Assembly: GCA_004352715.1 (NCBI GenBank) | Contig: SCFE01000056.1 | Location: forward strand, 1,919,304 to 1,983,303 | Reading direction: 5' to 3' | From: Hofstenia miamia | Taxonomy: Eukaryota; Xenacoelomorpha; Acoela | Length of the DNA stretch: 64,000 bases | Shown: piece after piece, positions 23,900 to 34,589 of the stretch | Layout of the letters: every line of letters starts with the position of its first letter | Position numbering within the stretch: the first letter of the stretch is position 1 | Notes under the pieces: model-generated | What the model saw: the letters and a program-made list of their open reading frames with translations, nothing else | Told to the model about the DNA's origin: nothing | Database searches by the model: none | Translations under genes and position numbers: made by a program

Positions 23900-25133
23900 C
23901 TTAAGGTCAACCTCTGCTTCCATGTTATGCCATTCAATTCTTTTCGTCCCTGAGTTTCATATAGCTACATCAACTCCTTCAACATCTTCTTCATGAGCGA
24001 CTGCCCTAATCGACTCTGCTCATCTGTAGGAATTTGCGAGTCACCGTTTTCGACAACTAGTGTCTTTCCACGTCCGCAGGCCGAATCTACAGTCAAGCTT
24101 ACAGGCCCAATAGCATGAGGCTATTACACAAACACTACTGAATAAATGCTGGAGACTTACATTTCTGCATTACCAACAACATGTTTTAGCCTTAAATTCG
24201 ACCTCTGATTAGTTCCAGATATCTTCCTTGCAGTCAGGTTTATGTAAGAGTCAAGTCAACTGAATTATTGATTGATTAATGTATAACTTTGCAACGTCAG
24301 TGAGACCTAACACGCAAGTAAACCTCAAACGAGACGCTTTTCTAGCCAAAGGCCGATTATTTTGACAAATTTATTTGATTACCAAAGGCTAAATTTTTGC
24401 AGGACACCTTTTATCTTAAATGCTGTAAACATTAAACCAATATTGGAAGGACAGTGAAAATTTGTTCATTATTTAATACGTTAATCAAGGCTTAAATTTG
24501 TGCAAAACAAATTGGATCTTGGATGACACAACCCTCAAATAAACGGAATTCAACAGTTTGATGTACTCAGTCAATCAACGTTTTTAAGAAATGGGCCGGT
24601 CGCGTCAGTGGATACGAGCAGCCAGCCAACCCCTACTGATCTGTGCACGTGTGTGAGTGCATCATTGACTGCACTTCTCCAATCCAGAATATTGATTGCA
24701 GAGTCCACTACTACAGATAATTTTTATTGAAATGTGCATGTATGGCTTTGCCCATCAAATCTTCCATCTAGCTGCCAAAGATAAGTATAGTTAAAATTTG
24801 TTAGAGGAAACCTAAAATCAAATCTGTTTGAAATGTTAAGCCCATTTTGTTATTTAATTCCCAAATCATAATAAAAAACTCAATTTTTCCATTGGCCTAC
24901 TGGGCTACTCTCTTAGACCGATCTGTCATTGTCTCATCTTAACTTTGAAACTCTAGGTGTTTTACTCATCATCAGTGGCATACGCGGGAGGTTACAAAAT
25001 AAAAAATAAAAATTATGGTGGTAAAATGCATTTTAGTCTCTATTTTTAACTATTTCATAGAATTGGTTACTCACTTTATCATGAAAAAGATGTCTCCCCC
25101 GTAAGAAAATCCTGTGTAAGTTCCTGGTCGTCA
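23900..25133 (-). other. Possible split host gene or gene relic on the minus strand
   Basis: Several GC-richer minus-strand segments look coding. (1) An ATG at about 25,122 starts MTTRNLHRIFLRGRHLFHDK and runs straight into a strong donor, AAA|GTGAGT, near 25,074; the peptide resembles a mitochondrial presequence (Arg-rich, no acid until its end). (2) 24,722-24,575 reads VVVDSAINILDWRSAVNDAL and on to FLKNVD. (3) 24,245-24,165 reads KISGTNQRSNLRLKH before a GTAAGT. (4) 24,120-23,980 reads VSLTVDSACGRGK and ends SLMKKMLKELM at a TAG. I could not make one consistent splice chain, because phases do not match between 3 and 4 and a stop precedes 2. It may be a decayed gene or miss exons. The family is unknown. 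Confidence 0.3.
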
Positions 25134-25861
25134 TTTTGGGTATATGGACTTTTCACAAAGCAAAAATATTCCGATTAGTTGCTTTATTTATTTCTTAGTA
25201 GACTAAACTTTGTAATTTAGAATTAAAAATGTAACTGGAATGAACAAATAAAAACACATTTTAATAGAAAAACGACTTAAAAATTATCTGTCAAGCTGGT
25301 GAACGTTGAAGAATTAATTTCAACAACATTAGGCATTTACAAATCTACCTCATAAGATAAATTTCTCGTAAAAAATGAATATAAATTGTCAAATGTAAAA
25401 TCGCATCAAATAATATGAAGAGTTTATTTAAATATCTTTTATTATTTGTAATTCCTTTAGCAGTTTATTTGTGGAATTTCTCTAATTTCTGATAACCATG
25501 TTTACTTGGTAACCAACCTTTGAGACACTCTTAAATATTACATACGTCTAGTTGACAAACAAATTTATCTTAACATTCATTGATGTTGATTCATTTCATT
25601 GTAGTCTATGGTATATATATTTTTTCAAACTTAGGAGGCTACCATGTTCTGAATTAAAATTAGTAGAATTAAGAACAAACAATTTCAAGCTTCAAGAAAT
25701 GTAATCAACACAAAAATATAAACAAATAATCAAGTTTATAGCTCAATGATTATGCATATCAGTGGCGTTGCTAAGATATTTTCGTTCGGGTGCAAAGTCA
25801 TAGACACCCCACTAAATGAAATATATTTATAATACTATTAATAATAATTATAATAATAATA

Positions 25862-26745
25862 CCAGAGGATGGAATCAGAGAGACAAACAAAGTATAGGCA
25901 GAAGGCAATGCATGGAGAATACTGGAGGAACACAGAAAAGTGTGACCGAGAAGAGAGCAAAAAATGGTTAAAGAAGGCAGGACTAAAAAGAGAATCAGAA
26001 GCATTTTTAATGGCAGCACAGGAGCAAGCAATAAGAACAAACTGGGTGAAGAAGCATATAGACAGAAGAAAGGAAGGAAGTGATAAGTGTAGGCTATGTA
26101 AGAAAGAGGCAGAGACAGTAGATCATCTGACAGCAGGGTGTAAGAAGTTGGCACAGAATGAGTATAAGTTCAGGCATGACAAGGTGGGAAGAATGGTACA
26201 CTGGAGTTTGAGCAGGCGGCATGGGTTAGAAGCAGGAGACACGTGGTCTGAGCACAAGCCACAGGGCGTCATAGGGAATGAGAAGGTTAAGATACTGTGC
26301 GACTTCAACATACAGACAAGCAAGGTGATAGAAGCAAGGAAGCCACACATAGTAGTGGTAGACAAAGAGATAAGATTGGGAACAATGATAGATATAGAAG
26401 TACCAAAGGACAGGAATGTATAAAGCAAGGAGAAAGCGAAGATAGACAAGTATAGAGAGTTGGCAGAGGAAATAGAAAGGCTGTGGAAGTTGAAGAAGGT
26501 TGAAGTAGTCCCGGTAGTTGTAGGAGCACTTCGAGCAGTGAGTAATAAACATAAGAGATACTTGGAGGAGTTGGGAGTACCAAAATAGGGAGGAGTGGTA
26601 GCACAGAAGGCAGCATTGTTAGTTACAGCTAGAGTCCTGAGGAAAGCTCTCAGTCTCCCTGGGAACTGGTGAATTCCCCGAGCTGAGAGGGATACCAGCA
26701 TGAAGCTGTGAGAAGTAATGAAATAATAATAATAATAATAATATA
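25862..26745 (+). mobile_element. Restriction-like-endonuclease LINE, copy 2 (5'-truncated), with CCHC and endonuclease domain
   Basis: This corresponds to the 3' part of the LINE at 9,905-12,833 and keeps the segment that copy 1 lost. The frame from 25,869 encodes a basic linker, the knuckle CRLCKKEAETVDHLTAGC (C-x2-C-x7-H-x4-C, about 26,088-26,141), then the endonuclease-like region ARKPHIVVVDKE (about 26,335-26,370) and MIDIEVPKD. In the PD-(D/E)XK motif the aspartate after proline is His here, which would impair cleavage. The frame stops at 26,421. The 3' end shares CTCTCTGGGAACTGG-type sequence and the (AAT)n tail with copy 1. Start in an (AAT)n tract and loss of the RT fit 5' truncation on insertion. 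Confidence 0.85.
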
Positions 26746-27299
26746 ATATTTCAGTTCTCTAAATTGACGCAGACTTCATTTATATATAATAAAAAGAACA
26801 TAAAAAAGCCAATTAAGGTAAACCTATGTGTATTACAAATTATTTTTCAATTTCATGTATTATTAGTATCATAACTACATTATGTTAATTTACGAATATG
26901 GAAAATATCTTTTAATTGCTTTATATAATGTAATTTCTATTAATCGCGGCATTTTCGATAAATCTTTTGTATTATGTTTCATTCAATTGGAATAATTAGC
27001 TAATGTAAGTACACATACCACCTAAGTGTTAAATAAATTTAATTAAATCAATAGCAAAGTCGTCGATTATCGCCTTTGATACTCATTGATTGAGGTTATT
27101 TCTTTTGTTAGATATGGTTAGTAGATGAATAGTTTCCCCACTGTAAAATATATTGCAAATCAACGTCGAGAAAAAGTCAAATTTATTCAAAAGATGAATC
27201 TCTTACTTTACATTTAATAACAAACCAACACAAAAGAAATGATAAAAAATGAAGCAGTCAGGTTTTACACATGCCTAATGTTAAGCATGATTATGCAGT

Positions 27300-27640
27300 G
27301 AGAAGCCTGGAGCCATAGTTGGGATGGCTATAACTGATACTATTTATCCTTTCCCATTCTTGTTTGAACTCAAAGATATAATAATCATCAACAGTTGCAA
27401 GAAACACGTTTAGATTCTTGATTTTCTTTGACAATAACAAGCGGCAGCCATTACAAACATCGCACAGAAAATCAGGATTTGATGATTTGTAGTTTCAATA
27501 ATGAATTCACGCACCAAAGAATTAACAGTTTGCGAGAGCCCACTGACTGCCTTGCGATAGCATACGACACAAACTTTCTTTCGACACTGCTCATGTTTGT
27601 CATCAACCGCATTTTCCATTCCAAATTCTGTGCAGCACAA
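27300..27640 (-). pseudogene. Cysteine-rich, zinc-finger-like transposon ORF (frameshifted)
   Basis: The first frame reads from an ATG at 27,640 through KKVCVVCYRKAVSGLSQ. The continuation shifts by one base near 27,480 to a second Cys pair block, NPDFLCDVCNGCRLLLSKK, and then LATVDDYY. Paired CxxC motifs separated by about 40 residues suggest a zinc-binding fold. I have a memory of this arrangement in proteins linked to animal transposons but cannot name the family. The frameshift and later stops make it non-functional. It lies inside the inverted-repeat element. Confidence 0.5.
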
Positions 27641-28271
27641 TGATGTGATCTATATCAACAAACTATAATATTTCTTTACTAAGCTTCTTCAAAAATATAC
27701 ATTTGAAATTGTATTTTGTCACTGTTAGCAGACTCCAAGCAGCTCATGAACAATCATTCATACATTTGAAACTTTCAAGTTGACAGTACAAGCCTTAGAT
27801 ATTTGAATGAGGCATGTATGCGTTTGCCTATCTATAGCCAACCACAGAAATTTTCTTGAAAACTCAATAAATTTGTTTATTGAGGAAGATTCAGCAAATT
27901 TAACATTGACCTTCAAATGTCCTACATTATTGCACTCAAACATCATGCTAAATCAGAGATGAATATAATAATTGCGTGGCGCTGTACATAAAGATATATT
28001 TTCAATATAAATTTACTATTGATTTAGTTGACTTCAGAGTCCAAATTGATATAGAACTTAGATGGTATGTGTATTTACATTAGCTAATTAATCCAATAAA
28101 ATGCCGCGATTAATAGAAATTACATTATAAAACAATTTAAAATATTTTCCATATTTCTCTATTAAGGTCATGTAATTATGATACTACTCATAAAATAAAT
28201 TGAAAAATATTGTGTAATGCGTATAGGTTTACCTTAATTGGTTTCTTATAATAATTTTATTATAATTTTTA

Positions 28272-28468
28272 TGCGGTTATGTAAAAGATATCGTATACCG
28301 AACAAAGGTACGTGACATTGCTGACTTAAAGGAAAGAATTCGGAATGTCATTGCCACCATTGATGGACCTATGATGCTGCAGCGAACATGGCAAGAAATA
28401 GAGTACCAACTTGATGTCCTTCATGCAACTAATGGTGCTTATAGAGGTCTATTAAATATTGTTATATA
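28272..28468 (+). pseudogene. C-terminal fragment of a mariner-family transposase
   Basis: The frame reads GYVKDIVYRTKVRDIADLKERI and ends MLQRTWQEIEYQLDVLHATN plus GAY. This is the familiar C-terminal end of an arthropod-type mariner transposase, after the catalytic DDE core. No core or N-terminal part is present, so the fragment is a remnant captured in the right arm of the inverted-repeat element. It ends in a (TA)n tract. Confidence 0.8.
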
Positions 28469-28514
28469 ATATATATATATAAGTGAAGTCTGTGCCAATT
28501 TAGAGAACTGAAAA

Positions 28515-29590
28515 GATTATTCAAATATGCAATAATTCATATTTTTGACAGGTAGGCAGTCATTTTGAAAAATGACCATTTACAAAAGTTTGGCACTTTC
28601 AAAGATTTTGTTTTTGGCGATTTTCCACTATCAAAGGGTCATAGATTTCAGAAAATTTGGTTTCGCTCATGGTATATTTTTTTCGACCCTTCTGACACAT
28701 CGTGCCCGTTGAAATTTTTTCTTCAATAGAGATATGAGATTTTTTGGAAAATATAGTATATCTTATGCATTTTGGACAACATTAAAAATGTTCCTCACCA
28801 ACTCACCACAGACCAACAGTGTGTTAGCAAGCAAATAATTAACAGAGCAAAACCCATAAATGTGCAAATCAGTTTATAAAAATCAATAAAGGTTTTGTTG
28901 AATTTGAATATGAATCAAAATTCATGTTTGATTATCTTCTCTCACCTCCGACATTTGGAGATTATGGAACGACATGCGGCAGGTTACATCATTTAACAAA
29001 TTTAACAACTATTTTAATAGTAGTAGACGTAGTAGCATTAATATAAAACCTATTGGTAAACCAGTTATAACTTGGTGAAAGCAAAAAATTAATTACTTGG
29101 CGAAATATTGTAATACATACATCTTATTTTTAGTTTGATTTGTAAATAGTTGTTTCTATCTTGTACATAGCAAGTAAGTGCATAGAGATATCGCAGAGTA
29201 AATATTCGTTGAGAAGTGCAACGATATTCATATATGATACAGCAGTATATGTATCAATGAGATTTAAAAATATTTTAATATTTGTTGAAAAAAATTGTTA
29301 TACAAAGTTACGATTTTACTAGTTGCGAAACACTTTTACAAACAAGTTAAAAATTGGAGAATATGGGTCCAGAAAGTAAAGTCTGTAAATATATAGGCAG
29401 CTTGAGGCCCTTATGAAAAGGAAAAGTTGAAACAGGGTTAGTAAATTTTTCAAAATAGGTGAGCAGCCTAATTTTCATGGTGCTTATATAAATGACAAAG
29501 AATATTACTGTGATGCATGACAGCATGTAAATGAATTCTAACAAAATGTTTGCTTTGCTCGTGATTACGAGTCATTTCATTTAGCAGATT
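28515..29590. other. Region upstream of the dehydrogenase gene
   Basis: No gene or clear element. It should hold the promoter of the gene at 29,591, but no core motif stands out against the AT-rich background. Confidence 0.4.
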
Positions 29591-30667
29591 ATGACATCAC
29601 AAATTAGTACAATGCAAGCTCTAAAATACAGTAAAGCCCGCGGCTTATACATGGAGGAAAACATTCAGATACCCAAACTAACAACTTCCCACAAGGTTAT
29701 AGTCAAAATGGCCGCAGTTGGAATTTGTGGAACAGTTCTAAGCATAAGCAAAGGCGATTTCCCAGTTCCGGATAACATCACCTTGGGACATGAACTGTGT
29801 GGAGTAGTTCACAAATTAGGAGATGACGTGACAACCGTCACTGTTGGTCAAAGAGTAGTGATTGATACTACGAAGGGTTGTAATTCTTGCTATTTTTGTA
29901 GTGCCCGGATACCGAATATGTGTCCGAAAGGTGGAATTGGTACATATCTTGGATTGAGTTTGGATGGTGGCCTGGCAAATTATATCATTGTTGATGAAGT
30001 TGATCTCCATCCAATTCCAGATGATTTAACTTCATCGCAGGCAGTGCTTATTGAACCCATGGCTTGCTTATTAAATGCTTGGAAGTTGTCAAAAGTGGCA
30101 GACACTGCAACATCCAAGGTACTTATTCTAGGTGGTGGAATTGCTGGATTGCACCTCGTAAATTACTTAGATTTCATTGAAGTAAAAAACCTAACTATAT
30201 CGCAAAGATCACATGATCGAAGAAAACGACTTGAGAAAATTGGCTATAAAAATGTACGAGTAATTTCAAATGAAGCTCTTCATCAAGAATACTTAGAAAA
30301 TTGTGAAGATGACCTATGGGGGTTTGATAACATAATTGATTGCACTGGTAACCCTGAAGCCATTAATTCAGCATATAACTATTTAAGACCAGGTGGAAGA
30401 CTTGTAATTTACGGTTGTTGTCCACCAGACACAAAGTTAGAGGTGCCCCTTCAAGATCTTACTTTTAAGGAAAAGCACATTTCAGGCTCATTTATGCAGC
30501 CTTATAATTATGATCCAGCTGTAGAAATTATTACTGCGTTGGCACGAAGTGGTAGGCTAGAGATTTCAACTTATGGAATGCAAGAATATAAGTTTAATGA
30601 ATTCAAAAAAGGATTTGAAGATCTTAGCAATCGTAAAATTACGAAGGCTATTTTATTAATTAACTAA
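29591..30667 (+). CDS. Zinc-dependent medium-chain dehydrogenase (arabinitol/sorbitol-dehydrogenase-like), divergent paralog
   Basis: Intact intronless gene. The first ATG gives 358 residues, but the second ATG at 29,612 matches the start of both paralogs (MQALKYSKARGLY) and gives the family-like 351; I favour it. Numbering from there: catalytic-zinc ligands Cys39 (GICGT), His60 and Glu61 (GHE) and Glu in LIEP; structural zinc Cys4 in GCNSCYFCSARIPNMC; Rossmann loop LGGGIAGLHL; then SQRSHDRRKR where NAD enzymes usually have an acidic residue, so NADP(H) use is inferred. Enzymes of this fold oxidise polyols or reduce ketoses in the cytosol. Residue 42 is Val where the sister gene has Asp next to the zinc site, which may change substrate or activity. 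It is roughly 70% identical by eye to the protein at 43,089. A polyol dehydrogenase role is family-level only. Confidence 0.9.
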   Translation: MTSQISTMQALKYSKARGLYMEENIQIPKLTTSHKVIVKMAAVGICGTVLSISKGDFPVPDNITLGHELCGVVHKLGDDVTTVTVGQRVVIDTTKGCNSCYFCSARIPNMCPKGGIGTYLGLSLDGGLANYIIVDEVDLHPIPDDLTSSQAVLIEPMACLLNAWKLSKVADTATSKVLILGGGIAGLHLVNYLDFIEVKNLTISQRSHDRRKRLEKIGYKNVRVISNEALHQEYLENCEDDLWGFDNIIDCTGNPEAINSAYNYLRPGGRLVIYGCCPPDTKLEVPLQDLTFKEKHISGSFMQPYNYDPAVEIITALARSGRLEISTYGMQEYKFNEFKKGFEDLSNRKITKAILLIN

Positions 30668-30669
30668 AC

Positions 30670-32395
30670 TAATAAACCTCAACTGCAATTTTTTGATAAT
30701 TTATTATAGTAATTCAATCTAAAACATTTCTTTATAATTGGTATATAGGTGTGTGCAATAAATAATCCAAGTATTCATGCAATTTACAAATATTCAAAAT
30801 TATCTAAATGTATGTTGAAAAAAGTCAAACTACAAATTAATGAATTGCAAAAGTGTTTTAAGATTTAAACAAACAAAGTAGGCCATAAATTTCTACATTA
30901 AAACACTTCGATTGGTATTTTTAGGGCTTTTGCGCAATTATCACCTTCAGACATGCACATTGTATGGAAGTGTTAAAAATATTCATATGGCGGCTCAGCA
31001 CTGCTAGTCTCACTTGTTTCTGATGACATTAAGAAATTTTTCTAATGTTAATGTTTTCATTGAAATTGTCTGTGCAAATTTGTACACATTGTGATTTAAT
31101 CATGTAATTTTGTTGCCAAAGAATAATATTTTAATGACATATTTTTGTTGAAAACATTTTATTTAGAATGTCTTACGAATTATGACATTGAAATCATGCA
31201 AAAACTTGTTTCTGCATCGTGAAGCAATACGCATTGTATTGCTGCCTTTTTTCCAAAGAAATTTTTGCTAGATTTTATGGCAATTTGTGTTTTATTTGCC
31301 CATATATTCCATGCATTCTTAAGAAAATGTATGTGCAATAACTTGTAAATTGCCGCAAAATCAACCAAGCATTTCCTTTGAAGAAAGGCAGCACTACAAT
31401 GCGTATATTGCTTCGCGATGCAGAAAGACTTCGGGACGGTGTAAAAATGCAGGTCAATTTAGAGCAATTGCTAAAAATATTTTTGATGCCATGTATTAAG
31501 ATAGCATGCAAAATCAATGTTCATACGCCATCTCGCGAGAAAAATATTTCGTATAATGTATATAGATTTGAGAATAACTCAAACTCAACTAGTTTTACCA
31601 TATTCAACATTTTGCGGAATGCTATTTTTTACAAGGTTGCTTCAATATTAAATTAATTTTAAGATAACGAAAAAGTAGCCTAGTTTAATAATCAATGATA
31701 TTCAAGGTTGAATATGAATTCATATCTCAATAAAAACCTAGTTTCTACATGCGTATAATTGTACACATTGTGTCTCAAGGGGTTATAAATCAGTAATTTA
31801 TCGCTGTTGGCAAGATGTAGGTTGTTGGTATTTAGTAAACCTAATTTTTAGGTTCTGGCAAAGGTGAACTTTTGAAATTATTGAAGGCCGATGTTGATTT
31901 CAATATAAAGTCTATTTGGTCCAGAGCATTAATCTAGAATGTATTTGCCAAAATCTGGTACATCGGAGATTTGTGTTTTTATTCAAATACAAGCTTCAGA
32001 ATACATATTTCTGAAAATTTTGTTATTCAGCAATTGGTTGCTTTCTGGAAGGGAGTTTACCATTCGTTGGAAACGTATTATTGATTTTAAGAATTTTCTA
32101 GCGATCTGTTCAATATATCTTTCTATGTACTACAGGGGCTGTAAGTAGGTCAAAATATGTTGACCCAATCCAAAATTCAACTAGTGCGTTTTGACCCAAT
32201 TCTACATAAGTTCTATTCAGCTTTTACTGTGCCTGACCTCTAAGTTATATGAAGATTTGACCCAAATATGATCTAACTTTAATTTCAATATTGCTACAGG
32301 TTAGATAATTATCTCTAAAAAACCCATTTATATATGTTCTTAAGTCTTTTCATTGAGTGACCCAACCCAGCGCAAACCAAATATTTATCTAGAAA
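30670..32395. other. Non-coding stretch downstream of the dehydrogenase
   Basis: No gene is supported. A long imperfect foldback is listed separately. A CAGGGGCTGTAAG string at 32,134 followed by repeated TGACCCAA words resembles the end of a hAT-like element, but no partner end was found. Confidence 0.4.
31205..31433. repeat. Imperfect foldback (arms ~100 bp)
   Basis: The left arm has TTTCTGCATCGTGAAGCAAT followed by CATTGTATTGCTGCC. The right arm carries its reverse complement (GGCAGCACTACAATGCG ... TTGCTTCGCGATGCAGAAA). Pairing continues inward, more weakly, to a centre near 31,310. It looks like a foldback MITE. A hairpin RNA is an alternative. Confidence 0.7.
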
Positions 32396-32630
32396 TGTGG
32401 CCTTAGCTAGAGATGAATCCGGACAGGATAATCAGTGCAGCATTGATCCGGATAAGACCAGGAAGACAGGAAAGGGCAGGAGAACATGAAGATCTAGCTA
32501 AATCCTGATAAAATCTATATGAGAAATTCAAGAATAAAGTCATAAATATTTCAAGACTACATTCTTCATTAATTTTAGCAGCATTGTAGTGTCATAATGT
32601 TGTACCGAAAACTTCATTCATTAGGATCGA

Positions 32631-32804
32631 TTTTGCTTAAGCAATGGAAATTTAAATACTTTATGTTAATAGATATTGACAGATTTTGAAAAATTGTTTT
32701 GAAACTTTTCTTTGTTTAGTTCAATAAACATTAAATATTTTGATAGCGTGAAAAGATGCGTTATCACAGGTGGTTACATTTTTTGCAGGTAACGTTGCTT
32801 AGGG
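32631..32804 (+). repeat. Dispersed repeat block, related copy at 59,237-59,385 (-)
   Basis: The block runs from TTTTGCTTAAGCAATGGAAA to TTTTGCAGGTAACGTTGCTTAGGG. The minus strand at 59,237-59,385 carries the same ends in the same order with similar AT-rich filling. Both copies lie near GGATAAT / CCTGATAAATCC-like words (32,410-32,515 and 58,975-59,030), so both belong to one old transposon family. Confidence 0.6.
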
Positions 32805-33704
32805 TGCGTTCACACAGAAAGCTTTGATATCGCCCTTGTAATTTATACACATATTTTAAGATAGTAGGATTCACACAAACAGCGTGCTCTTGATAAATAT
32901 TTTACACACGGTTTTAAGATAGTTGCATTCACACAGAACGCGAGCTTGCAATATCAATCACCTAGAAAATTGATATTTCTCAGTGAATATATAGTTATAT
33001 TTTCATTAATTAGAGCTAATCATCTTATATTATGTTGAACATGTAGTTATTTACTATTGAATTAAATACGAAGGGAACAACTGACACGTTAAAATAATTG
33101 TCCATAATGGATTTGCATATGCCTTCGATTTGTTCATTAAATACTTGTATGAAATTACCCAATAGGATACATTTACATATCATTCATATTATTCAACATA
33201 ATTTACACTGTACTTAGACTTTATTTACGTAGCATTTTGTCAATTTTTTTTCAATATTTGTGAAATTACAAAGTTAATTTATATTTTCTTTTATCAATAA
33301 GTAAAATTTGTTTATGTGTACAATAGGTGCATATAAACATTTCATTTAGCGAATTTGCTATAGGAATATATTAAATTACTGCATAACGAAAGAGCTTTGC
33401 ACATACATATGCATCTACAATACCAAGTGTGCAGGTCTAATTACATTTCAAATATAAGTGGCAGGAAAACATTTTGACGATATTGACTGCACCAAAGGGT
33501 TTGAATATGTAGTTTAATTGATCATTCATAAACAATTGCATGTGTATAGAATTAACTAAGCATTTAACCCAAATTGTTTAATAACAGATTTTGGTACAAA
33601 TTTACACCTCATTTGGGGATATGAAACCCGAAAATATTTAAAATCAAAGTTACAATCGCGCGCTTTCTTTTTGAACACAACTATCTTTTAACATGTGTTA
33701 GCAG
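32804..33704. repeat. Possible MITE with repeated GCGTTCACACAG subterminal words
   Basis: GTGCGTTCACACAGAAAGC at 32,805 is followed by two more ATTCACACA words, each near a TTTTAAGATAGT word (to about 32,945). Near 33,656-33,704 the inverted counterpart GCGCGCTTTCTTTTTGAACA is followed by ACAACTATCTTTTAACA. This suggests one element of about 0.9 kb with repeated subterminal motifs, but the ends have diverged. Confidence 0.4.
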
Positions 33705-33705
33705 G

Positions 33706-34070
33706 GATCGTTAGATTTTAATCTATTTTAATCGTATGAAAAAAATTTTTGGCGATAGATTAATCGTAATCGCTGCTGTCAGGGGATTAATAATCGCGAT
33801 TAATCGTCGATTAATCTACTTCTGATTAAAAATATTCAAAATACAACATATCAATTGAAACATATTCAAAATAGAAAATACCAACTATTATTGTTATTTG
33901 AGATTATTTCCTGAAGTCATTTTACTCCACATGTGCTTGTTAGCGTCAAGAAATATTTGGATCTCTAAGTCGAGGGGTAATAAACGATTTTGGAAATCAG
34001 ATAGAGCATAACCAGCTTTTCTGAAGAGTCTCTCAACCTGATTAAAAGTTGGCGTGATAAATTTGAGAAT

Positions 34071-34101
<31 letters not shown>

Positions 34102-34265
34102 NNNNNNNNNNNNNNNNNNNNNNNNNNNNNNNNNNNNNNNNNNNNNNNNNNNNNNNNNNNNNNNNNNNNNNNNNNNNNNNNNNNNNNNNNNNNNNNNNNN
34201 NNNNNNNNNNNNNNNNNNNNNNNNNNNNNNNNNNNNNNNNNNNNNNNNNNNNNNNNNNNNNGAGA

Positions 34266-34304
<39 letters not shown>

Positions 34305-34580
34305 TAGGCGACATCTGAAGCTTCCCACGTATATTAGATGCCTAATCATCACGCTCTTCTTCTATGTCCGGTGTTAGGGTTTTCTTTTGTTAAACCTATG
34401 ACACAAGAATAGTGGCTACAGATAAGAGCAAACCGAAAATGACAACACGTAACTGAATGCATAAACATCAACTTAATTGAAATAATCTAGATTAATCGAG
34501 CACGCTGCTTACGATTAATCTAATCTACTTGACCATCACGATACATTAATACATCCGTTGAATCTCGATTAACGAGATTG
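33706..34580 (-). mobile_element. hAT-family relic with GATTAATCG subterminal repeats and transposase C-terminus
   Basis: The left end CAGGGATCGTTAG is followed by a cluster of GATTAATCG-type words, which recur at 34,480-34,575. On the minus strand, 34,072-33,900 encodes ITPTFNQVERLFRKAGYA followed by LPLDLEIQIFLDANKHMW, the hAT dimerisation domain (hATC). A second copy of the family lies at 47,570-47,965 and shares the non-coding part closely. A (TA)n tract with a 160-N gap (34,102-34,261) interrupts the copy just upstream of the hATC frame; in the other copy the same place has only a short TATATATA. Non-functional. Confidence 0.75.
34074..34301. repeat. (TA)n microsatellite containing a 160-N gap
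   Basis: TA repeats on both sides of N at 34,102-34,261. The left flank reads GAGAATCCATATA and the right GAGAATACATATA, so the unit may itself be duplicated. Confidence 0.9.
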
Positions 34581-34589
34581 CATTACATT

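Larger units (their letters stand above)
26748..28512. mobile_element. DNA-transposon-like element with ~250-bp inverted terminal repeats
   Basis: Both ends begin TTCAGTTCTCTAAATTG and stay recognisably inverted copies through blocks such as CCAATTAAGGTAAACCTAT and TTTCTATTAATCGCGGCATT, to about 27,020 on the left and about 28,060 on the right. The right arm is longer because a mariner transposase fragment (28,272-28,468) lies within it. The interior has a decayed cysteine-rich ORF on the minus strand (27,300-27,640). The left end abuts the (AAT)n tail of the LINE at 25,862. I could not define a target-site duplication, so the superfamily is open. Confidence 0.7.

Noticed and set aside
26123-26701. 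192-codon open frame on the minus strand, and overlapping minus-strand frames
   Set aside because: Antisense shadows of LINE copy 2, which has recognisable knuckle and endonuclease motifs on the plus strand.
27428-27643. Plus-strand 71-codon frame
   Set aside because: Mirror of the cysteine-rich minus-strand ORF, which has the conserved motifs.
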